59,534 nucleotides of DNA from Halobacteriovorax sp. (GCA_020048985.1 JAIFLR010000089.1:1-59534), one strand, 5' to 3'; shown: positions 9,459 to 18,168, counted from the first letter of the stretch. Notes: generated by a model not told the origin, from the letters alone. Program-made: numbers and translations.

Positions 9459-9519
9459 GAGGATATCCAAAACTCGCTGCATAATGCGGACTTGGATTTC
9501 GTCATTTAGTATCTTCCTT

Positions 9520-9882
9520 ATGGGAATTGTCACCACAAACACACTTATTCTTTTAGTAGCCCTTATTCATGTCTGGATTATGTATCTGGAAATGGTGCTG
9601 TGGACTAAGCCCAAGGGCCTTAAAACGTTTCGCATGACTGCGCAGAAGGCCGAGGATTCTAAAGTCCTGGCCTTTAATCAGGGACTCTATAACGGCTTTT
9701 TGGCGCTGGCCCTTATCTGGGGTGTTATAGGTGCAAAGCCTGACCTTCAGCTCTACGGACTCGCTTGTGTTTTCTTTGCCGGTATTGTGGGGGCTTTAAC
9801 CGTTGGAAAACAAATTTTTTTCGTTCAGTCTGTTCCTGCTTTATTAGCACTAATTGCTTTTTGGAACTTACACCAATCTTAA
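9520..9882 (+). CDS. DUF1304 family small membrane protein
   Basis: The protein has about 120 residues and four transmembrane helices. It carries the DUF1304 hallmarks: a first helix ending in HVWIMYLEMVLW, then FNQGLYNGFLAL, then a third helix before VGKQIFFVQSVPALLAL. The function of the family is unknown. The frame is open from an ATG at 9484, but family members begin shortly before the first helix, so the ATG at 9520 fits better; neither has a convincing ribosome site. The gene lies 61 bases after the ABC-F gene and 9 bases before the GDPD gene. Confidence 0.8.
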   Translation: MGIVTTNTLILLVALIHVWIMYLEMVLWTKPKGLKTFRMTAQKAEDSKVLAFNQGLYNGFLALALIWGVIGAKPDLQLYGLACVFFAGIVGALTVGKQIFFVQSVPALLALIAFWNLHQS

Positions 9883-9891
9883 GGGGACTAC

Positions 9892-10992
9892 GTGCTCCAT
9901 TCTCTTTTCATTTTATTTTCACTTCTTTCATTCTCGGCCTACGCGGCTTTTGATTGGCAAGGGCACCGAGGTGCGAGGGGCCTATACCCAGAGAATACTA
10001 TTAACGGCATGAAAGAGGCGGTGAAGTTTCCGATAACGACTCTTGAATTGGATGTTGTGATATCAAAAAAGAGTGAAGTGATTGTTAGTCATGAGCCTTG
10101 GATGAGTGAAGAGATCTGCCTTGATGCAAAAGGCGGGGCGGTTAAGGACCGCGAGGTGAATCTCTATACTCTTAGTTATGAGCAGATCAAAACTTACGAC
10201 TGCGGCAGCAAGCTCCATCCGAGATTTCCTCAACAGAGGAAAGTAAAAGAGATCAAGCCACTTTTGAGTGACTTGCTCAAAGAACTCGAGCCGCTAAAGT
10301 TTAAATACAATATTGAAATCAAATCAACTATTGAAGATGAGAAATCAGGATATCAGCCGGACTTTAAAACATTTGCCAATCTTGTGGTGGCAGAGATCAC
10401 TAAAACAATACCTTTAGACCGCTTTACTCTGCAGAGCTTTGACTGGAGAGTTTTAAAACATCTTCATGAAGTTTACCCACAGATCGGTTTAGTTGCTTTG
10501 AGGGAGACGAAATTTTCTCCTCGGAGAGTTCTCAAGGAGCTGGGGTTTTCTCCGGCCGTATTTTCACCTGATTGGACTTTGTTATCATCTAAAGATGTTG
10601 ATTACTTTCATAAGTACAAAATCAAAGTCATTCCCTGGACAGTTAATAAGATCGAAGACATGAAAAAAGTTATCTACATGGGAGTGGACGGAATCATTAC
10701 AGATTATCCTAACCTCATTATCGAAATTCCCCCATACACCTATGATCTTATTCCCGAGTGCCTGGCAAATTTTAATCGCTTTGAAGGTAAGTGTGTTCGA
10801 GTCCCTAAGCATGCTATCCCTTCGCCAAAGAACCCTGGTTGGATCTGTCAGGCGGGTTACGTCCAGAAAAGGGACTCCTGTGTGAAGGTTAGGCTGCCAA
10901 AAAATGCCGTGTTTGCTGAAGACGGGAAGACATGGAAATGCCAAGAAGGTTTTCGGGCTTACCGTATGAAGTGCCTCAAAATAAACAAGTAA
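9892..10992 (+). CDS. Secreted glycerophosphodiester phosphodiesterase with C-terminal Cys repeats
   Basis: The protein starts at GTG 9892 with AAGGGGA upstream and has a signal peptide (LFILFSLLSFSAYA), so it acts in the periplasm or outside. Residues about 20-280 are a GDPD domain. It has catalytic HRGARG (His25), PENT, LELDVVISKK with the metal-binding Glu-x-Asp, NIEIKS, and a final GVDGIITDYP. It would hydrolyse glycerophosphodiesters to glycerol-3-phosphate and an alcohol. Residues about 285-366 are an extra domain with six Cys in two tandem units. Each unit reads roughly W-x-C-x2-G-(Y/F)-x6-C followed by a K-V/I stretch. Such tails are not part of the catalytic fold and may mediate wall or surface binding. 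Confidence 0.9.
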   Translation: MLHSLFILFSLLSFSAYAAFDWQGHRGARGLYPENTINGMKEAVKFPITTLELDVVISKKSEVIVSHEPWMSEEICLDAKGGAVKDREVNLYTLSYEQIKTYDCGSKLHPRFPQQRKVKEIKPLLSDLLKELEPLKFKYNIEIKSTIEDEKSGYQPDFKTFANLVVAEITKTIPLDRFTLQSFDWRVLKHLHEVYPQIGLVALRETKFSPRRVLKELGFSPAVFSPDWTLLSSKDVDYFHKYKIKVIPWTVNKIEDMKKVIYMGVDGIITDYPNLIIEIPPYTYDLIPECLANFNRFEGKCVRVPKHAIPSPKNPGWICQAGYVQKRDSCVKVRLPKNAVFAEDGKTWKCQEGFRAYRMKCLKINK

Positions 10993-11043
10993 ATTTAATC
11001 ACTTACAGAGAAATTGTGCGACGTGTAAAATCTTCTCCTTGGC

Positions 11044-11072
11044 TTGAGAGTTGGCGTTATTAAGGATATAAC
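11044..11072 (+). promoter_or_regulatory. Sigma-70-type promoter of the transglutaminase-like gene
   Basis: TTGAGA (11044-11049) and TATAAC (11067-11072) are separated by 17 bases, 33 bases before the ATG at 11106. An AAGGA ribosome site follows at 11094-11098. The spacing and matches are close to the sigma-70 consensus. Confidence 0.6.
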
Positions 11073-11105
11073 GCATAGCAATTAGTTTAAACCAAGGAAT
11101 CGCTG

Positions 11106-12275
11106 ATGAAAAAGTTAATGGTCTTTGCTTCCGTTCTTGTGCTTTCTTCTGCTCACGCGGCAAAATGGGATAAATCCAATAACCCAAGCTACTTTAATAT
11201 CATCACTGGCGGAAAGATGAAGTTCGATCTTAAGCAGCTTCCGCTATCAGCAAAGCTACAGGATGATAGATTTGGATGGTCTGAAACTTTTTGGCCATCA
11301 AATGTTGGTGGAATTGCCTTCCGTTGGAATCACCCGAATCCAACACCTTTCAAGTATAAGCTTCATACAAAGGAAGAACTCAAAAAGATGACTGAGCAGG
11401 AGCTCTCGGAACTCTCTCCGACTGAGTTATATGATATTTCTCAAGCTGATTACAAATACACTCTTACGAAAAAAGTATTAGGAACATATTCTGAAAAAGA
11501 TCTTTGGTGGGAAGGAATCTGCCACGGGTGGTCGCAAGCGGCTTCAAATTATCCTGAGCCGGATAAGACAGTCGTGAGAAACAAAGATGGCATCAGTGTT
11601 CCTTTTGGAGCGTCGGATGTGAAGGGTCTGCTTTCCATGCATGATGCGTTTAATTCAAAGGGAATTTACGCTCGCGTTGGCGATCGTTGTGCCGTTGAAG
11701 GTAAGGTTCCAGGTGAAGCGTTTCCAGAAGATGGTGATGTGACGATGCCAGAAGCTAAAGAGGCCAATCGTCCTGAATGCGCTGATGTAAACGCAGGTGC
11801 CTTCCACGTTGTTCTTTCTAATATGATTGGTGTCTTCTCTAAAGGGTTTGTTGCTGACGTTGACCGCTTTAACGATGTATGGAACCAGCCAGTAATTGGT
11901 TATGAGTCTGAAGTTTTAGAAGAGATGCCGGTTACTGCTGCCGAAATTAAGAGCGGTATTGAGAAGAAAGTGAGAGTCATGACCGCAATGACTTACGGTG
12001 AGGAGCTCGAATTCTATTCACCAGAATCAGCAGCGGAAGGGATTTTGGGGTTTGTATCTAAAGAGCCTGTCACTGGAACTCCAGCACAAACTGAAACGAC
12101 TAGAAAATATGAGTACGTACTTGAATTGGATTCTTTTGGAAATATTGTTGGTGGAACTTGGATCTCTGAGGCACGCCCTGATATGCTTTGGATGAAGAAG
12201 AAAGATGAGAAGTTTTTGAATGGCCGTTTTCCACTGGCCGGATTAAATACGATTTATAAACCTGTTACTCATTAA
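11106..12275 (+). CDS. Secreted transglutaminase, elicitor/M81-like
   Basis: This 389-residue protein has a signal peptide (LMVFASVLVLSSAHAA). The segment DLWWEGICHGWSQAA holds a probable catalytic Cys139 followed by His140. The segment DVNAGAFHVVLSNMIG holds a probable catalytic His234. Both resemble the calcium-dependent transglutaminases known as the Phytophthora cell-wall elicitor family (GP42, M81/PF16683), which also occur in Vibrio and other bacteria. Those enzymes cross-link Gln and Lys side chains. Assignment is from motif memory, so the enzyme class is likely but not certain. It is a single gene with its own promoter, followed by a strong hairpin. Confidence 0.7.
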   Translation: MKKLMVFASVLVLSSAHAAKWDKSNNPSYFNIITGGKMKFDLKQLPLSAKLQDDRFGWSETFWPSNVGGIAFRWNHPNPTPFKYKLHTKEELKKMTEQELSELSPTELYDISQADYKYTLTKKVLGTYSEKDLWWEGICHGWSQAASNYPEPDKTVVRNKDGISVPFGASDVKGLLSMHDAFNSKGIYARVGDRCAVEGKVPGEAFPEDGDVTMPEAKEANRPECADVNAGAFHVVLSNMIGVFSKGFVADVDRFNDVWNQPVIGYESEVLEEMPVTAAEIKSGIEKKVRVMTAMTYGEELEFYSPESAAEGILGFVSKEPVTGTPAQTETTRKYEYVLELDSFGNIVGGTWISEARPDMLWMKKKDEKFLNGRFPLAGLNTIYKPVTH

Positions 12276-12282
12276 TCATGGC

Positions 12283-12307
12283 TTAGGGAGGGGAATCCCC
12301 TCCCTAA
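12283..12307. terminator. Perfect hairpin between convergent genes
   Basis: TTAGGGAGGGGA and TCCCCTCCCTAA form a perfect 12-base inverted repeat around a single A; in RNA the inner bases would open as loop. It lies after the transglutaminase stop (12275) and overlaps the stop codon of the minus-strand histidine kinase (12304-12306). It has no T-run, but position and symmetry suit a two-way terminator. Confidence 0.6.
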
Positions 12308-13617
12308 ATCTGTTCCGCTTTTAATAAAAATTTAATTATAGTCCCCGGTATTGGCTGCGTTTCATCATTTGATTCGACTTCAACTTTTCCTTGGTACATT
12401 TCAATAAAACTCTTCATGATATGCATCCCGAAACCTGTGCCGCTCTCGCCGTTGGTGCCCGTTCTCGAAGTCTTTTTATTAATATCAAAGAGGGCGTCTT
12501 TTAATAAAGGTGGCATCCCGATTCCCTGATCACAAACTTCTATGACATGAAACTGTTGATCTTTGGGATAAGTACGAATCGTAATCGTCGAGCCAGGGTG
12601 GGAGAATTTTATCGAATTTGAGACAGCATTGCCTAAGACTTGATTGTTAAAGCTGATAGGTTCTACCAGAACTTTAAGATCTTTGTATTTCTCAGCATCA
12701 TAAACCAGCTTAATATTTTTCTTCTCTAGTTCAACGGCATATAACTTTTTAATATACTCGATAGATTCGTTGAATGGGGAGTAACACAAATCTGACGAGA
12801 CATCGTTTTTACCCTTACTAAGAGCATACATCTTTCTGACATTTTGAGTGATGTCCAGCATGGCATCAGTTGCCTTCGCCGCGATAAAAAGGCCTTGTTC
12901 TTTTCTGGATGGATCTGTTTCACGGGCCGATAGCTTAAGGCCCATGGAAATCCTGTTTAAAGGCCCGGCGAGATCATGAAATAAAACCCGGAAGAGATCG
13001 TCAATTTTCTGGGCTTGATCTGTAAGTAGGGATTCTTTTGAATCGTTTATAACCAAAACAACGTAGGAGATGGAAGTACTCAGAAAAATCCAGCCAAAAA
13101 TTATCAGCCCACGGGCGATGAGGTGTCCCAAAGGCGAAACAGTGTTAGGGAAGGGGTAACTAGTTTGATGAAGAAACAAAAATGTGGCGGCCATCACAGT
13201 CGTGGTGATGAACCAGGAAATGGCTGCCTTTTTTCCCGCAATTAATCCCGCGAGCATGGGGAGGATACCGAACCAAATAATGGTCTCACTTTCAAAACCA
13301 CCTGAGAAAAAGCTAAAAGATCCCTGATGAGTTATCCCGGCAGCCAGCATTAAATTTGCAATAAAGTAGGCATTATTCGTAAACCGAAAAAGCAATGGTG
13401 AAAGTAGGTGGAGGGTCGAGCAAAGGAAAGCAATCAGAATATGGGTGGAAGATGAACTGGTGAAGTAGGCGGTGGCAGCATAGGCCCACATCAGGACACT
13501 AGTCGTAAGAACAATCACTGTATGGAAATGGATTCGGCGCAGATCGAGATCACGCTTAGAAATTCGAGTTTTTGCAATAAATGCAAACAAGCAGTTGTAG
13601 GCTTTTATTAGCTTCAT
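12304..13617 (-). CDS. Orphan membrane sensor histidine kinase
   Basis: The protein has 437 residues. The first ~190 hold about six transmembrane helices with no large extracellular loop, suggesting that it senses the membrane or a small ligand. The kinase core follows: an H-box FHDLAGPLNRISMG with the phospho-acceptor His, an N-box NAVSNSIKFSHPG, a G1 box DQGIGMPP, and a G2 box GTGFGMHIMKSF. It autophosphorylates on His and passes phosphate to a response regulator. No regulator gene is nearby, so the partner is elsewhere. It lies downstream of the arrestin-like and protease genes on the same strand, 65 bases after the former. Confidence 0.88.
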   Translation of the reverse strand: MKLIKAYNCLFAFIAKTRISKRDLDLRRIHFHTVIVLTTSVLMWAYAATAYFTSSSSTHILIAFLCSTLHLLSPLLFRFTNNAYFIANLMLAAGITHQGSFSFFSGGFESETIIWFGILPMLAGLIAGKKAAISWFITTTVMAATFLFLHQTSYPFPNTVSPLGHLIARGLIIFGWIFLSTSISYVVLVINDSKESLLTDQAQKIDDLFRVLFHDLAGPLNRISMGLKLSARETDPSRKEQGLFIAAKATDAMLDITQNVRKMYALSKGKNDVSSDLCYSPFNESIEYIKKLYAVELEKKNIKLVYDAEKYKDLKVLVEPISFNNQVLGNAVSNSIKFSHPGSTITIRTYPKDQQFHVIEVCDQGIGMPPLLKDALFDINKKTSRTGTNGESGTGFGMHIMKSFIEMYQGKVEVESNDETQPIPGTIIKFLLKAEQI

Positions 13618-13682
13618 TATCTTAAACTCTAGCAGATCTTTATTTTTAAATATCTTAATTTTTCTTAATTATGCCGTTTGGA

Positions 13683-14429
13683 CTAAAAAACGCTCTTGAG
13701 TTTTACTTCTGAGATCACTTCCTCAATGGATTTAAGGAGAAGATCCTGATTGATGAGATCTTTTCCGAGAGAGAATTCTCGCGGCGTGAGGACCTTCTTG
13801 GATTTTACTGCCAGTTTATTAATCTTATTCGTGACCCCAGCGGTATCAAGTTTTCTTACCTGGAATTCATAGTCCATTTGAAGATTTTCATCATTCATGG
13901 AAAAAATAAGATTCAACGACTCCAAATTTGCCATGTCCCTAGATGTCGGAGGGATTAGTTTATACTCAACTCCGTTTTTGGCTGCTTTAAGCTCTTTGAG
14001 CTTGAAGCGGTAGAACGTATCGAGGAGGCTGATCACTTTTCCGAACAGTGCCTTGGGTTCAATTTTTAGCATCAAGTGGCTTTCTGCATGATTTTTTCCC
14101 CAAGTGAGATAAAAACTAGCTTTTTTGTCGGTCACTGAACAATTGGTCGGCAAACTAAGGGAAAAGGGCAGTTCAATTTGATCGTTAGCCTTAATTTCTG
14201 ATTCAGAAAAAAGAACCTTCGAGTCAAATTTCATCGCCCCTTCCGTTCGGGCGTGAACTTTTTTAATATCTGCGTAGGCAATGGCCACACCAGCGTTAGT
14301 CAAAAGCACTGATTCACTACTGTGGTTTTTTAGTCGCAAAACACCGTTAATGTTTTCACCCTGTGTCCAAGATTCCTTATCGGTTTCAATGTTCCACTCA
14401 AGTGGTTTGCTAAAAAAAGTGCCTTTCAT
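13683..14429 (-). CDS. Arrestin-fold (Spo0M-like) protein of unknown function
   Basis: The 248-residue product has an N-terminal half resembling arrestin/Spo0M beta-sandwich proteins. It opens with a KPLEWNIETDKESWTQGENI strand pair, then GVLRLKNHSS, then LPFSLSLP, the usual pattern before the inter-domain linker. No signal peptide is seen. An ATG further upstream (14480) is possible, but it would lie inside the protease gene and lacks a ribosome site. The ATG at 14429 has AAGGAAG 8 bases upstream and begins 13 bases after the protease stop. The two genes are probably one operon. Function is unknown; bacterial Spo0M relatives influence envelope or division control. Confidence 0.6.
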   Translation of the reverse strand: MKGTFFSKPLEWNIETDKESWTQGENINGVLRLKNHSSESVLLTNAGVAIAYADIKKVHARTEGAMKFDSKVLFSESEIKANDQIELPFSLSLPTNCSVTDKKASFYLTWGKNHAESHLMLKIEPKALFGKVISLLDTFYRFKLKELKAAKNGVEYKLIPPTSRDMANLESLNLIFSMNDENLQMDYEFQVRKLDTAGVTNKINKLAVKSKKVLTPREFSLGKDLINQDLLLKSIEEVISEVKLKSVF

Positions 14430-14442
14430 GGGATTCTTCCTT

Positions 14443-15297
14443 CTATTTAGGAAGATCACAAGTTGATCGAGTAAGATCAAACTTAAAATCCACAGTCAAA
14501 CAATTGTAAACGTTGAAAGATTGCTGGCCGTAACGGACGCCTTTCTGAGAATAAACGTTACCATTAGCACTTACTTCGCAAGGGTTGTTAAGGGTGCATT
14601 CTTCGCCACTTTCATTTGAAGTGTTATTGATTCCTACAACTCTCTTTTCACCTTTTGCAATCAGAGGAGATCCAGAAGTTCCACCGATAGTGTCGCAGCC
14701 TTCTGTGTAGCGAATTGAATCAGTCCAAGTCCACTGGCCTTCTTTGATTTTGAAAACAAAGTTATCAATCTCACATGAATAACCACGGTCCCAGTAACCA
14801 GATATAATTTCAATCGGCTGACCAATTGTTGGGCGCAAAGTATCAAGCATGAATGGGGAAACTAGTGTTGCTTTCTTGATGTCTGAATAAGATTTATCCA
14901 ACTCATAGAAAGCAATATCGGTGTCGGTCATCGTTGCATAGAGGATTTTTGTTGTTTTGATAGGGAAAAGTTTCATGTTCTTATCAAAAATTTTCATGTC
15001 ACGAGCAAGAGGCTTATTAACCCAGACTTCGCCCGGATTCAAATAGCCACCTGGCTTTTGAATACAGTGACCGTTAGTCATAACAACCGCTTTAGCAGAA
15101 TCTGGCATCCCGTGGAACTTTACCAATGAGCCTGAGCAGTTAGAAAGTTTAACGATCCCTTCGAAATCATACCCTTCAGGATTCGTCAGAACTCTTGATT
15201 TTAAGCTCTTAACGGCCAGGGCGTCGAAAGGCGCTACTGGTAAGGCAAAAGAAGCAGTTGAGATCAGTGCCAGGGCCAAAACAAAAAGCTTTTTCAT
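14443..15297 (-). CDS. Secreted trypsin-like (S1/V8-type) serine protease
   Basis: The product has 284 residues and a signal peptide (LFVLALALISTASFA). The catalytic triad can be placed at His77 (VMTNGHC), Asp127 (TDTDIAFYEL) and Ser208 (GGTSGSPLIA). Five or more Cys could form disulfides in the periplasm or outside the cell. The usual GDSGG is GTSGS here, which still keeps the nucleophile and the following Gly. It is most likely an exported endopeptidase; the substrate cannot be read from sequence. Its ribosome site sits inside a perfect hairpin (see 15304-15330), which suggests controlled translation. Confidence 0.85.
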   Translation of the reverse strand: MKKLFVLALALISTASFALPVAPFDALAVKSLKSRVLTNPEGYDFEGIVKLSNCSGSLVKFHGMPDSAKAVVMTNGHCIQKPGGYLNPGEVWVNKPLARDMKIFDKNMKLFPIKTTKILYATMTDTDIAFYELDKSYSDIKKATLVSPFMLDTLRPTIGQPIEIISGYWDRGYSCEIDNFVFKIKEGQWTWTDSIRYTEGCDTIGGTSGSPLIAKGEKRVVGINNTSNESGEECTLNNPCEVSANGNVYSQKGVRYGQQSFNVYNCLTVDFKFDLTRSTCDLPK

Positions 15298-15303
15298 GTG
15301 AGT

Positions 15304-15330
15304 CCTCCTCTAAGGATTTGATAGAGGAGG
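15304..15330 (-). promoter_or_regulatory. Hairpin that buries the protease ribosome-binding site
   Basis: On the minus strand CCTCCTCTA and TAGAGGAGG pair perfectly over 9 bases around a 9-base loop. The right arm contains GAGGAGG, a near-ideal Shine-Dalgarno sequence, 6 bases before the ATG at 15297. When folded, the site would be fully base-paired. Confidence 0.6.
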
Positions 15331-15390
15331 TTTAGCAAAGAAGAGGGCTTTCCGTCCTGTGTTGTAAGGTTTTGCTAGAAATTTATGATT

Positions 15391-16179
15391 CTAAAGCTCT
15401 TCCCCGGCCGGTTCAAATAGTGGTGCAAAATCACCTAGCGCGGCGGATTCTTCGAGTAGTTCCACGATGTTTGAGTCGAGGATTTTGTAGAGGTCTTCGA
15501 ACTTGTTAAGAACATAGTACAGTGGTTGAGGAATATCGATGCGGTACGGGGTTCTGAGGGCAGTTAAGGGCTCAAAAGGAAGACGTTTTGGAACGGTGCT
15601 TTCAATGGAGTAAACGGTTTCCTGAATGGAAGAAAGAATCCCCCCGCCGTAGGCGCGAACACCCTCTTTGGTATTTAAAAGGCCAAATTCGATCGTAAAC
15701 CAGAAAAGTCTAAATAATCGGCGGCGATCTTTTGGGGAAATACTTAGGGCGAGTTTTCCAAAGTCCTCCATAAAGTTTGCATACTCTTTGAAAGTCAAAA
15801 GAGGCACATGACCATAAAGTTCATGGAAGATATCTGGCTCTTGGATGTAATCCAATTCTTCCGGGATACGGATAAAACTAGCTGCAGGGAATTTTTTATT
15901 CGCCAGGAGAGTGAAAAAATCTTTGGCGGGAATGAGGGCCGGAACCACTTCAACTTCCCAGCCTGTGAAATCTTTAAGGCGCTGGTTAATCACTGTATGT
16001 TGTGGAACAGATTTTTTAGAAAATTGAATTCGATCAAGTCCTTCCAGGAATTCAGCGCAAGCGCGGGTCTGCACAATTTGTGTTTGCCTATCAATCAGGG
16101 TACTCCAGGTTTTATTCTCATCAACAGTCCAGTCGATAATACCTTGAGAATTTGGTTGTTTTGATACGTATTTGGTCAT
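15391..16179 (-). CDS. phhA: Phenylalanine 4-monooxygenase (aromatic amino acid hydroxylase)
   Basis: This 262-residue single-domain enzyme matches the bacterial phenylalanine hydroxylase size. The non-haem iron ligands are visible: His119 and His124 in DIFHELYGHVPLL and Glu164 in FWFTIEFGLL. YGGGILSS and ETVYSIES follow, as in the family. It hydroxylates phenylalanine to tyrosine with tetrahydropterin and oxygen, in the cytoplasm, for phenylalanine breakdown or tyrosine supply. A perfect TATAAT lies on the minus strand at 16194-16199 and AGGGGGA sits just before the ATG, so it has its own promoter, divergent from the methyltransferase gene. A predator feeding on protein would benefit from such an enzyme, but that is inference. 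Confidence 0.93.
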   Translation of the reverse strand: MTKYVSKQPNSQGIIDWTVDENKTWSTLIDRQTQIVQTRACAEFLEGLDRIQFSKKSVPQHTVINQRLKDFTGWEVEVVPALIPAKDFFTLLANKKFPAASFIRIPEELDYIQEPDIFHELYGHVPLLTFKEYANFMEDFGKLALSISPKDRRRLFRLFWFTIEFGLLNTKEGVRAYGGGILSSIQETVYSIESTVPKRLPFEPLTALRTPYRIDIPQPLYYVLNKFEDLYKILDSNIVELLEESAALGDFAPLFEPAGEEL

Positions 16180-16233
16180 GTTTCCCCCTGAATATTATAG
16201 CTCAAGAAAAAAAACTTTGGTACTGATCTGTTT

Positions 16234-16938
16234 ATGTCTAAGTTAAGTCCGGAATTATTTACCGCTTCAGTAACTTCCTACGAAGGGGCGCGTGAGCACT
16301 CGGAAACGGTGGACCAAATTCTGGGATTTAACATTCCTGAAATTGAAAGGATGCTCTTGGAGCAGGCCCAATCATGCAATCCAAACGGGACTCATAAAAC
16401 ATGGGGGCAGAGCATTCATAAGGGGAATCAGACCTGGGTTGGTCTGTCTCATCAAACTCTGCAGACTCCCTATAGTGAATTAAAACAAATGTGTGAGTTG
16501 CTAAATCCCTCAGAGGGGTCAACGTTTGTGGATCTGGGGGCCGGGTATGGGCGACTGGGATTAGTGCTGAATGTTCTTTATCCGAAGACCCATTTCATTG
16601 GGTATGAATATGTCTCAGAACGAGTGCTTGAAGGAAAACGAATATTGCTCGAAAACAACTGCACACAAAGCTCACTGCATGTTCAGGACCTTACCGCCCC
16701 AGATTTTGAACTTCCTCAAGCCGAATATTATTTTCTTTATGATTATGGCACGGTCACACATATCCGGAAAACTCTCGCGCAATTAGAAGAGATGGCCCTA
16801 AGAAAACCTTTTAAAGTGATCGCCAGAGGTAAGGGCACCAGAAGCCTTATTCAGTACGAACACCCATGGCTCTGCGATGTTTATTCGCCGATTCACGAAG
16901 AGCATTTTTCGATTTTTTCTATGTCTCAGAATTTGTAG
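16234..16938 (+). CDS. Class I SAM-dependent methyltransferase
   Basis: The protein has 234 residues. Motif I for S-adenosylmethionine binding is FVDLGAGYGRLGL at about residues 98-110, followed by an acidic residue after the second strand (GYEYVSERVLEG). The GAGYGRLGL form and the spacing resemble small DOT1-like methyltransferases of unknown target. About 90 residues precede the domain. No ribosome site is evident before the ATG, so initiation may be weak or leaderless. The 3' end overlaps the convergent acyltransferase gene by 20 bases. Confidence 0.78.
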   Translation: MSKLSPELFTASVTSYEGAREHSETVDQILGFNIPEIERMLLEQAQSCNPNGTHKTWGQSIHKGNQTWVGLSHQTLQTPYSELKQMCELLNPSEGSTFVDLGAGYGRLGLVLNVLYPKTHFIGYEYVSERVLEGKRILLENNCTQSSLHVQDLTAPDFELPQAEYYFLYDYGTVTHIRKTLAQLEEMALRKPFKVIARGKGTRSLIQYEHPWLCDVYSPIHEEHFSIFSMSQNL

Positions 16939-17611
16939 GGCAGTCTTTTTCCAGATGCACTTGAAGGTCTTGAGTGATCGCCATCTTTCTTTCTCTTGGA
17001 CTTAGCGCCTGGAATTTCTCTTTGTATTCTTTTATGTCGATGTAGACCAAATTCATGCTGATCGTTTTAAATAGTCTTGGCAGAAGTTGTCCAGGTGTCT
17101 GAACGTGATGAAGACCACCACTGAGGCACAAAATCATCCCACCTTCATTGAGGCTTTCTAAAATATCGGCAACGCCTCCCTTAACGGTCATTTTTTTTCC
17201 AAATTTGTCCAGACCCCCAGGTCTTTTCATTCTCCCTTCTGGGGCGATGACGATGATTGAATCTGGCTTAATTGAATTTAAATATTTGGTCCAGGATTCG
17301 TCCTTTTTTCTTGAGATCGAGGAGATGTTTGGCAACATCATTTTCCAGAACCGACCTACAATTGGCCTGTCCAGCGTAACATCGGCACCCGGGACATTGC
17401 CCCGTTCAGACAATTGCCACAGGAAAGAAAAACTCAGGTGTTGAATGAATAATGGTTCGTAGAGGGATGTGTGATTTAAAAAAACAACCAACCTCGCCTT
17501 GTCCCACGGATTGGGCGGAGTCGGGGTGATCCATTTGAAATTTCCACGATAAAAAAGATGCGAAAGAACTTTAACACTCGCAATAATGATAAAGGCGATT
17601 ATTTTTTGCAT
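16919..17611 (-). CDS. PlsC-domain acyltransferase-like protein
   Basis: The 230-residue product has an N-terminal membrane helix (IIAFIIIASVKVLSHLF) and an acyltransferase domain. The HX4D motif appears as NHTSLYEP, with Glu in the acid position, and the second block as VIAPEGRMKRPGG, with EGR where EGT is usual. Both changes occur in some glycerolipid acyltransferase subfamilies, so activity is plausible but the acceptor may differ from the PlsC protein at 239-823. The start overlaps the end of the GNAT gene by 13 bases, so the two form an operon. Confidence 0.75.
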   Translation of the reverse strand: MQKIIAFIIIASVKVLSHLFYRGNFKWITPTPPNPWDKARLVVFLNHTSLYEPLFIQHLSFSFLWQLSERGNVPGADVTLDRPIVGRFWKMMLPNISSISRKKDESWTKYLNSIKPDSIIVIAPEGRMKRPGGLDKFGKKMTVKGGVADILESLNEGGMILCLSGGLHHVQTPGQLLPRLFKTISMNLVYIDIKEYKEKFQALSPRERKMAITQDLQVHLEKDCPTNSET

Positions 17612-18123
17612 CGTTGAAACTCTTCTGCTGATAAGTCGTAAGTAATAAAGCCGTGAGGCTCAGTGGGATCTGTGTTGATACCCCTGAAAGTCATGCCCAT
17701 TTTTTGAATAACTTTTAAACTCGCAATGTTTTCCGGCATAGACTTAGCTAGAATGCGTTTGAGTTTTAGTTTTTCAAAACCATATTCCAGGCAAGTTCTC
17801 GAGGCTTCAGTGGCGTAGCCCTGGCCCCAGTATTGTTTCATGAATCGGTAGCCCAGATCAACTTCATCAGTTTCCGGAAAAAAACGAAGGCCGCACCAGC
17901 CAATATATGTCCCATCTTCAAGGAAAACAGAAAATCTTCCCATTTGATATTTTTCAAATTGTGGGAGCAATCTTTCTCGAATAACGGCTTGTGCTTCCTG
18001 GATAGAATGCAAAGCCGCTTCCCCCGTGTAGCGAACAACTTCGGGATCACTATTGAGCTTCATCATAGAGGCCGCATCCTCGAGGGTTGCAACTTTAAGT
18101 GTGAGGCGCGAAGTTTTAAGCAT
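17599..18123 (-). CDS. GNAT family N-acetyltransferase (RimJ/RimL-like)
   Basis: The 174-residue product has the Acetyltransf_3 pattern: an N-terminal TSRLTLKVATLEDAASM strand-helix, the central YIGWCGLRFFPE strand, the acetyl-CoA loop region YWGQGYATEA, and the final ENIASLKVIQKMGM helix. Members acetylate alpha-amino groups of ribosomal proteins or small amines; the substrate here is unknown. It is the first gene of a two-gene unit with the acyltransferase and is divergent from the EamA transporter gene. Confidence 0.88.
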   Translation of the reverse strand: MLKTSRLTLKVATLEDAASMMKLNSDPEVVRYTGEAALHSIQEAQAVIRERLLPQFEKYQMGRFSVFLEDGTYIGWCGLRFFPETDEVDLGYRFMKQYWGQGYATEASRTCLEYGFEKLKLKRILAKSMPENIASLKVIQKMGMTFRGINTDPTEPHGFITYDLSAEEFQRCKK

Positions 18124-18168
18124 AGCGAAAGACTAGCTTGTTTGTAAGGATTGGGCCAGAATCTTCCT

